Assembly (NCBI GenBank): GCA_902582605.1
Contig: CACHSP010000004.1
Coordinates: forward strand, 1 to 64,000
Source: an uncultured Pelagibacteraceae bacterium
GTDB lineage: Bacteria; Pseudomonadota; Alphaproteobacteria; Pelagibacterales; Pelagibacteraceae
Reading direction: 5' to 3'
DNA length: 64,000 bases
Shown piece by piece: positions 58,889 to 64,000 of this stretch. Positions within the stretch are counted from its first letter, which is position 1. The number at the start of each line of letters is the position of its first letter. Under the pieces are notes generated by a model that was given only the letters and a program-made list of their open reading frames with translations, made no database searches and was not told the origin of the DNA. Position numbers and translations under genes: made by a program.

Positions 58889-59625
58889 GTATTTTAGAAG
58901 TAAATAATGTAAGTAAATCATTTGGCGGTGTTAAGGCTAATGTTGACATTTCAATGTCAGTAGAAAAAGGAAAAATATTTGGACTAATTGGTCCAAATGG
59001 TTCAGGAAAAACAACTTTATTTAACTCAATAGTGGGAACTTATCCAATAGATCAAGGTTCAATAAAATTTAATGGTAAAGAAGTATCTGAATTACCAGTT
59101 CCTGTAATTGCTAAACTTGGTTTATTAAGAACTTTTCAACAAACAAGAATTTATGGAAAATTAAATTGTGTAGATAATATGTTAATCAGTCACAAAGGTA
59201 GTGATGAAAGTATATTAAAAATATTCTCAAAAATTCCTCAAGATTTAACCGAGAAGGCAGAAAATCTTTTAAATTTTGTCGGACTTTATCAAAAAAGAAA
59301 ATTAAGAGCTGGCGACCTATCTTTTGGTCAGCAAAAATTACTTGAGTTGGCAATGGCTTTGATGAATGAACCAGAAATGCTTTTATTAGATGAGCCAACC
59401 GCAGGTATAAATCCAACTTTAATTAATGGAATAATAGACAGATTAATTAAAGTAAACCAGGATTTTGGGATAACTCTTTTAGTTATCGAACATAATATGA
59501 GGGTTATTATGCAATTAGCAGAAAGTATTTATTGTTTAGCTCACGGCAAAATGCTTGCTAATGGAACACCGGATGAGATTAAAAATGATAAAAGAGTAAT
59601 CGATGCATACCTGGGGGCACAATAA
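58885..59625 (+). CDS. livG: branched-chain amino acid ABC transporter ATP-binding protein LivG
   Basis: Cytoplasmic ATPase subunit of 246 residues. Walker A is GPNGSGKTT near residues 35-43, the Q loop is LLRTFQQTRIYG, the signature is LSFGQQKLLELAMAL, and Walker B is MLLLDEPTAGINP. Signature LSFGQ differs in one place from LSGGQ and is common in LivG. It works as a heterodimer with LivF encoded next; the genes overlap by one base. Confidence 0.95.
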   Translation: MSILEVNNVSKSFGGVKANVDISMSVEKGKIFGLIGPNGSGKTTLFNSIVGTYPIDQGSIKFNGKEVSELPVPVIAKLGLLRTFQQTRIYGKLNCVDNMLISHKGSDESILKIFSKIPQDLTEKAENLLNFVGLYQKRKLRAGDLSFGQQKLLELAMALMNEPEMLLLDEPTAGINPTLINGIIDRLIKVNQDFGITLLVIEHNMRVIMQLAESIYCLAHGKMLANGTPDEIKNDKRVIDAYLGAQ

Positions 59626-60410
59626 TGTCTAATCAATATGAAGTATTAGGAAAGGCTCCTCAAGCAGATGATTTAAAAAAACTTTCACCTAACGACATTC
59701 ATCTTACGATTAAAAATATGAATGCTGGCTATGGGAAGATGGAAATTTTACATAATTTTGATCTTTATGTTAGTAAGGCTCAATCACTTTGTTTAATAGG
59801 TCCAAATGGTGCTGGTAAATCAACTATTCTTCATTCAATTTATGGATTTACCAATATTTTTTCTGGGAAAATAGAAATTGATGGAAAAGAAATAACCAAT
59901 TTATCACCAGCTGAAAAATTAAAATCAGTTGGTATTGCATATATTTTACAAGATAATTCTGTTTTCCCTGATATGACTGTTGAGGAAAATCTTTTAATGG
60001 GTGGATTTATCAAAGATAAAACAGAGGAATCATTTCAAGAAGCTGAAAGAATTCTTGAGAAGTATGAAAGGTTAAGAAATAGAAGAAATCAACCTGCAAA
60101 AGTTTTGTCTGGTGGTGAGAGAAGGTTATTGGAAATTTCAAGAGCATTGGTTATGAAACCGTCAGTTTTACTTGTCGATGAACCATCAATAGGACTAGAG
60201 CCAAGATATATTGAGATGGTATTTGAAATTTTAAGAGATCTTCAACAAAATGAAAAAAAAACAATTATCCTTGTTGAGCAAAATGCAAAAAAAGGTTTAG
60301 AGTTTGCTGACATCGGTTATGTTTTAGTATCAGGACAAACTGCAATAGCAGGTAAAGGAGATGAACTCTTAAATAATCCTGATGTTGGACGCCTATTTCT
60401 AGGCGGTTAA
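59625..60410 (+). CDS. livF: branched-chain amino acid ABC transporter ATP-binding protein LivF
   Basis: Second ATPase subunit, 261 residues. Walker A is GPNGAGKST near 64-72, signature LSGGERRLLEISRAL, Walker B VLLVDEPSIGLEP. The first 28 residues (MSNQYEVLGKAPQADDLKK and on) precede the usual start of LivF and have no clear counterpart in the family. An internal in-frame start, ATG near 59719 (MNAGYGKM), would remove them, but that would also cut the usual first strand. The gene overlaps livG and azlC by one base each. Confidence 0.93.
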   Translation: MSNQYEVLGKAPQADDLKKLSPNDIHLTIKNMNAGYGKMEILHNFDLYVSKAQSLCLIGPNGAGKSTILHSIYGFTNIFSGKIEIDGKEITNLSPAEKLKSVGIAYILQDNSVFPDMTVEENLLMGGFIKDKTEESFQEAERILEKYERLRNRRNQPAKVLSGGERRLLEISRALVMKPSVLLVDEPSIGLEPRYIEMVFEILRDLQQNEKKTIILVEQNAKKGLEFADIGYVLVSGQTAIAGKGDELLNNPDVGRLFLGG

Positions 60411-61114
60411 TGATTGATTCAAAATATTTTTTGAGAGGATTTGCATCTATCAAAGGTGTAGGAAGTCCAGCTATAGCCTTAGGTGCTAGCTTTATAGCTA
60501 TTGGGGCTCTTTTGAAAAATATTGGTTTTACAATTCAAGAAAGTCTTTTTTCAACTTTTTTAACTTATGCTTTACCTGGTTCATTAGTGATGGCAGAATC
60601 AATTATAATTGGATCATCATTAATAAATATCTTCATTGCTGTCTGGTTAGTAAATGCAAGATTGTATCCAATGACAGTTTCCTTAATGCCTTTGTTGATG
60701 CATCAAAAACAACCTAAATGGAAATATTATTTATCATGTCACTTTATTGCCGTCTCATCATGGCTAATAATGAAAGATAATTATGAACAAATAAAAAAAG
60801 AAGCAAGGATAGATTTTTGGATTGGTATTGGTACAGCAACCTGGTCAGTAGCAATTTTTTCAACATTTATTGGCTACATTGCATCAGACTTTTTAAATAG
60901 AGATATGTTAATTGGGTTAGCAATAATTAATCCAATTTATTTTACTTGCATGATGGTAGGGGCGATGAAAACTATTAAAATTAGTTTATCAATCATCCTG
61001 GGTGCAATTTTAGGTCCGGCTTTTTATTTTATATCTCCAGAGTGGTGTATTTTATTTGGTGGTTTTGTGGCTGGAACAATTGCATTTTTTATTGGAGAAA
61101 TTAATGACAGGTAA
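60410..61114 (+). CDS. azlC: AzlC-family branched-chain amino acid exporter, large subunit
   Basis: Inner-membrane protein of 234 residues that with AzlD exports branched-chain amino acids. Hydrophobic segments and the SPAIALGASFIAIGALLKNIGF and TYALPGSLVMAESI stretches match AzlC. The one-base overlap with livF ties it to the importer transcript. It has about six to seven membrane helices. Function is based on the family; the substrate is inferred. Confidence 0.88.
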   Translation: MIDSKYFLRGFASIKGVGSPAIALGASFIAIGALLKNIGFTIQESLFSTFLTYALPGSLVMAESIIIGSSLINIFIAVWLVNARLYPMTVSLMPLLMHQKQPKWKYYLSCHFIAVSSWLIMKDNYEQIKKEARIDFWIGIGTATWSVAIFSTFIGYIASDFLNRDMLIGLAIINPIYFTCMMVGAMKTIKISLSIILGAILGPAFYFISPEWCILFGGFVAGTIAFFIGEINDR

Positions 61115-61427
61115 TATTTTTTTAGTAATCTTAATTACTTCATTAGCGACATTTTTGTCTAGATTTCTAGGTGTTCTTAGTTCAGAAAATATTAAAGAAA
61201 CTTCCAAAATATTTAGATGGTTTAATTGCTTGGCATACTCGACGTTAGCAGCATTAATAGCTAGGATTGTAATTTTTCCATCAGGGTTATTATCTGAGAT
61301 AGATTACTTAGTAAGACTTATTGTAATAATTTTATCAATTGGGCTTTTTTTTATCACTAAAAAAAATTTAGTTTACCCAACAATTTTCTCTGCTATCATA
61401 CTTACACTTTTTAGCAGTTATTTATGA
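61104..61427 (+). CDS. azlD: AzlD-family branched-chain amino acid exporter, small subunit
   Basis: Partner of AzlC, 107 residues with three to four membrane helices. The stretch LITSLATFLSRFLGVLSSENI resembles the AzlD N terminus (xxxxTxxxRxxP type). I use the ATG at 61104, because GGAG at 61094-61097 precedes it by six bases. The frame is open to 61056, but that would overlap azlC by 59 bp. It overlaps glaH by 4 bp. Confidence 0.83.
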   Translation: MTGNIFLVILITSLATFLSRFLGVLSSENIKETSKIFRWFNCLAYSTLAALIARIVIFPSGLLSEIDYLVRLIVIILSIGLFFITKKNLVYPTIFSAIILTLFSSYL

Positions 61428-62338
61428 TTGAAAAAATTGACGGATTTGAAATTTATGAAAATAAGCAATCTCCAAGAATAATTAACATAGATATAGGAGA
61501 TGAAATTTTAAATAAACTTATCTTTCCTTTTAATAAGTTTGATATTACTGCATTAGAATATAAACCCTTTACCAGATTTACTATCGCAAAAAGTTTGGAT
61601 GATTTAAGTAATAATAAATTATCTAAATTAATTAATAAAATAATTAGAGATCGAAATACTGGTTGTTTCATTATTAAACCTAAAAATTTAATATCTAAAA
61701 TTGATGATAGTTTTTTAGTAAAGCTTTCAACTGCTGTTGCGCATCTTATTGGGAACCCTAATCATGATGCAATGGCTGGCAAATACTATGCTAGATTTCA
61801 TGTTAAGCATGAGGATAGAAGTGACTCTTATTTAAGAAAGGCTTATAAAAATATGGATCTACATACTGATGGAACCTATGTAAAAGAAAAAACTGACTGG
61901 TTGTTAATGTCAAAAATAGAGGAAAAAAATGTTGAGGGTGGAGAAACTGCTATGCTTCATCTCGATGATTGGGAACATTGTGATGAATTATTTAATGATC
62001 CTGTGGGAAAAGAAGATTTTCTTTGGGGTTCTCCGAAAAGTAAAAATATTGATTATAAAGTTGAACATCCAGTATTTTCATCTGATAAAGACGGAAGAGC
62101 TCAAATTTCATATATTGATCAATTTCCTGAACCTAAAAATATGAAACAAGGTACTTTTTTACAAAAATTATCTGATAGTTTAGAGGAAAGTAATAAGAAG
62201 ATTATAACTAAACTTCCGGTGGGATCATCTGTAGTAGCAAATAATTATTTTTGGCTTCATGGCAGAAAAGCCTTTAAAGAACATAAAGATTTAAGTAGAG
62301 AGTTATTACGAATTAGAGGTTCTTTTTTTATTAATTAA
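61424..62338 (+). CDS. glaH: glutarate 2-hydroxylase (GlaH/CsiD-type Fe(II)/2-oxoglutarate dioxygenase)
   Basis: The sequence follows E. coli CsiD/GlaH closely along its whole length, from memory of that protein: LEYKPFTRFTIAKSLDDL (44-61), TAVAHLIGNPNHDAMAGKYY (103-122), SDSYLR, LHTDGTYVKEKTDWLLM (146-162), MLHLDDWEH and NNYFWLHGRKAF. Iron ligands are H147, D149 and H279, and R295 or a nearby Arg should hold 2-oxoglutarate. GlaH turns glutarate into L-2-hydroxyglutarate in lysine catabolism. Length is 304 residues (E. coli protein is about 325). It overlaps azlD by 4 bp. The partner LhgO is not in the window. Confidence 0.88.
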   Translation: MIEKIDGFEIYENKQSPRIINIDIGDEILNKLIFPFNKFDITALEYKPFTRFTIAKSLDDLSNNKLSKLINKIIRDRNTGCFIIKPKNLISKIDDSFLVKLSTAVAHLIGNPNHDAMAGKYYARFHVKHEDRSDSYLRKAYKNMDLHTDGTYVKEKTDWLLMSKIEEKNVEGGETAMLHLDDWEHCDELFNDPVGKEDFLWGSPKSKNIDYKVEHPVFSSDKDGRAQISYIDQFPEPKNMKQGTFLQKLSDSLEESNKKIITKLPVGSSVVANNYFWLHGRKAFKEHKDLSRELLRIRGSFFIN

Positions 62339-62364
62339 TATAAATTAATCACTATAAGATATTT

Positions 62365-63132
62365 ATGAAATTAGGTTTTATAGGAACTGGAAAAATAACA
62401 TCTTCAGTTATATCTGGAATATGTTCTTCAAAGCTTAATTATAAAAAGATATTTATTTCATCACGAAATAGTCTTATTGCAAAAGGATTAAAAAAAAAGT
62501 TTAAAAAAATATTTATTGAAAAGGATAATCAAAAAATTGTTGATAATTGTGATTGGATTTTTTTAGCAGTCACACCAAATGTTGGTGAAAAAATTATTAA
62601 AAATTTAAGATTTAGATCTAGTCAAACAATAATAAGTTTTATCTCAACTATAAATCTTTCAGAACTTCGAAAAATGATAAAAGTAAAAGCTGACTTAGTA
62701 AGGGCCATTCCACTTCCGCCAATTTCTCTTAAAAAAGGACCAGTGCCGATCTGCCCACCAAATAGAAAGGTTAAAAATTTTTTTAATGAAATTGGATCTA
62801 CTATTGAAATTAAAAATGAAAAATTATCAATTAATTTCTGGTCAACGTCAGGGATGATGGCATCTTATTATGAAATATTAAATGTGATGAGTACTTGGTT
62901 GATAAAAAAAGGTATTAAAAGATCTGATGCACAGAAGTATATAACAACTTTATTTTTAGCCTTATCTGAAGATGCAGTCGTAAATTCAAAAAAAGATTTA
63001 AGACATTTAGTCAAAGAGTCCCAAACTCCGAAAGGTTTAAACGAACAAGGTTTAAAAGAAATGAGTAAGAGAGGGGCTTATAAATCTGTAGTAAATGCAC
63101 TAAATAAAATTTACCAAAGACTTAACAAATAA
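62365..63132 (+). CDS. pyrroline-5-carboxylate reductase-like protein
   Basis: ProC-like reductase of 255 residues. The dinucleotide-binding motif MKLGFIGTGKITSSVISGIC lies at the N terminus; the mid segment VRAIPLPPISLKKGPVPICP parallels ProC's R(A/S)MPN(T)P block; and the C-terminal dimerisation region includes SQTPKGLNEQGLKEM, the counterpart of the V-x-S-P-G-G-T-T motif. That motif is changed (TPKGLNEQ), so the substrate may not be pyrroline-5-carboxylate. The gene sits between glaH and a second livG-livF pair, suggesting amino acid catabolism. Confidence 0.78.
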   Translation: MKLGFIGTGKITSSVISGICSSKLNYKKIFISSRNSLIAKGLKKKFKKIFIEKDNQKIVDNCDWIFLAVTPNVGEKIIKNLRFRSSQTIISFISTINLSELRKMIKVKADLVRAIPLPPISLKKGPVPICPPNRKVKNFFNEIGSTIEIKNEKLSINFWSTSGMMASYYEILNVMSTWLIKKGIKRSDAQKYITTLFLALSEDAVVNSKKDLRHLVKESQTPKGLNEQGLKEMSKRGAYKSVVNALNKIYQRLNK

Positions 63133-63135
63133 TTG

Positions 63136-63921
63136 ATGTCAGAAAATATTTTAGAAATAAACAATCTATCAAAATATTTTGGTGGATTAGCAGCGGTATC
63201 AGATTGTTCACTTAAAGTTAAGAAGGGAACTATAACTGGAATAATTGGTCCTAATGGATCAGGAAAAACTACCTTATTTAATTTGATTGCTGGAAATCTA
63301 AAATGTTCAGCTGGTAGTGTTATGTTCAACAACGAAAATATAACTGATGTACCGGCGTATGAATTATTTTCAAAAGGCTTACTTAGAACCTTTCAAATTG
63401 CACACGAATTTACAAATTTATCAGTCTTAGAAAATTTAATGATGGTTCCTGGTAACCAGTCAGGTGAACAATTGATAAATGCTATATTTAAACCTTCATT
63501 AATCATGAAAGAGGAAAATATTATTAAGCAAAAAGCCATTGAAGTTATAGAGTTTTTAAATTTAGGGCATTTAAGAAATGAGCTAGCAGGAAATTTATCT
63601 GGTGGTCAAAAAAAATTATTGGAGCTTGGTCGAACAATGATGGTAGATGCAAAGTTAGTTTTGCTAGATGAAGTGGGTGCAGGCGTGAATAGAACACTAC
63701 TGAAAGATCTTGGTACGGCGATTGAAAAACTTAATAAAGAAAAGGGATATACATTTTGTATGATTGAACATGACATGGATTTCATAGGAAGATTATGTGA
63801 TCCTGTGATTGTGATGGCTGAAGGATCAGTATTATTTGAAGGTTCAGTGGAAGATGCAAAAAAAGACGAAAAAGTAATTGAAAGTTATTTGGGCAGAGGA
63901 TCAAAAATAAAGGATAATTGA
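63136..63921 (+). CDS. second LivG-type ABC transporter ATP-binding protein
   Basis: ATPase of 261 residues. Walker A is GPNGSGKTT near 36-44, LLRTFQIAHEF is the Q loop, LSGGQKKLLELGRTMM the signature, and LVLLDEVGAGVN the Walker B region, where EVGAG replaces the usual EPTAG. The ATG at 63136 is preferred over a TTG one codon earlier. It is followed after 2 bp by the start of a LivF-type gene. Its permease and binding-protein partners are not in the window, so they must lie beyond the end. Confidence 0.92.
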   Translation: MSENILEINNLSKYFGGLAAVSDCSLKVKKGTITGIIGPNGSGKTTLFNLIAGNLKCSAGSVMFNNENITDVPAYELFSKGLLRTFQIAHEFTNLSVLENLMMVPGNQSGEQLINAIFKPSLIMKEENIIKQKAIEVIEFLNLGHLRNELAGNLSGGQKKLLELGRTMMVDAKLVLLDEVGAGVNRTLLKDLGTAIEKLNKEKGYTFCMIEHDMDFIGRLCDPVIVMAEGSVLFEGSVEDAKKDEKVIESYLGRGSKIKDN

Positions 63922-63923
63922 TA

Positions 63924-64000
63924 ATGGCTTTTTTTGAGGGAAATAAGATGACTGGTGGATATGGAAACGGTCCAGACATTATTAATTCTTGCTCAGTGAA
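63924..64000 (+). CDS. second LivF-type ABC transporter ATP-binding protein, 5' end
   Basis: Only about 25 codons are present before the window ends. They read MAFFEGNKMTGGYGNGPDII, and the GGYG segment is the typical beginning of LivF (xxxxAGYG). The start lies 2 bp after the second livG-like gene, with no terminator between. The call depends on this short stretch and on its position. Confidence 0.7.
   Translation, partial: MAFFEGNKMTGGYGNGPDIINSCSV

Noticed and set aside
61424-62338. Generic TauD/TfdA taurine dioxygenase
   Set aside because: The match to CsiD/GlaH over several long blocks is much stronger than the general dioxygenase resemblance.

Overview
The window is very AT-rich, tightly packed DNA (genes overlap by 1-26 bp or sit a few bases apart) from a streamlined alphaproteobacterium. 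The order miaA - ilvB-ilvN-ilvC - leuA - mreBCD-mrdA-rodA, the protein sequences and the base composition fit the SAR11 clade (Pelagibacterales). That assignment rests on recognition of the proteins and gene order, not on a marker-gene search.

Layout. 1-5851: end of miaA, then branched-chain amino acid synthesis (ilvB, ilvN, ilvC, leuA). 5851-11614: rod-shape/elongasome operon (mreB, mreC, mreD, PBP2, rodA). 11664-16357: small metabolic genes (DadA-like oxidase, EamA transporter, 2-hydroxyacid dehydrogenase, HDAC-family hydrolase, msrB, small membrane protein). 16430-42391: an apparently complete type IV pilus locus: PilT, four minor pilins, PilY1, prepilin peptidase PilD, a fused PilM-PilN, PilO, PilP, secretin, PilB, PilC and two type IVa-like pilins. 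Interleaved with it and running to 54266 are signalling and surface genes: three PP2C/SpoIIE phosphatases with different sensors (GAF, Amt ammonium channel, CHASE2), two STAS antagonists, one RsbW-like kinase, an outer-membrane barrel, a FecR protein with a long polylysine-type tail, and three paralogous beta-propeller/autotransporter proteins. 54271-55560: glutaredoxin, a DUF2805-type protein, a LysE-family exporter behind a terminator-like hairpin. 55650-64000: a branched-chain-type amino acid ABC importer (LivKHMGF), AzlCD exporter, GlaH/CsiD-type glutarate hydroxylase, a ProC-like reductase and the start of a second LivG-LivF pair.

How it may work together. The central region looks like a pilus/adhesin island under partner-switching control: three phosphatases that could each dephosphorylate STAS proteins in response to a different input, and one kinase to re-phosphorylate them. 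No sigma factor is encoded here, so the output is unknown. The pilMN-pilO-pilP-pilQ-pilB-pilC operon is preceded by a 544-bp gene-free region holding eight copies of an 11-bp motif (CTCTAACACAA), four in each orientation, with most neighbours 20-23 bp apart; this looks like an undescribed operator array. Other notable items are the Amt-PP2C fusion, the PilM-PilN fusion with an extra N-terminal domain, a 19-nt leader identical in the pilin and livK transcripts, and a compact hairpin RNA candidate before the LysE-family gene.
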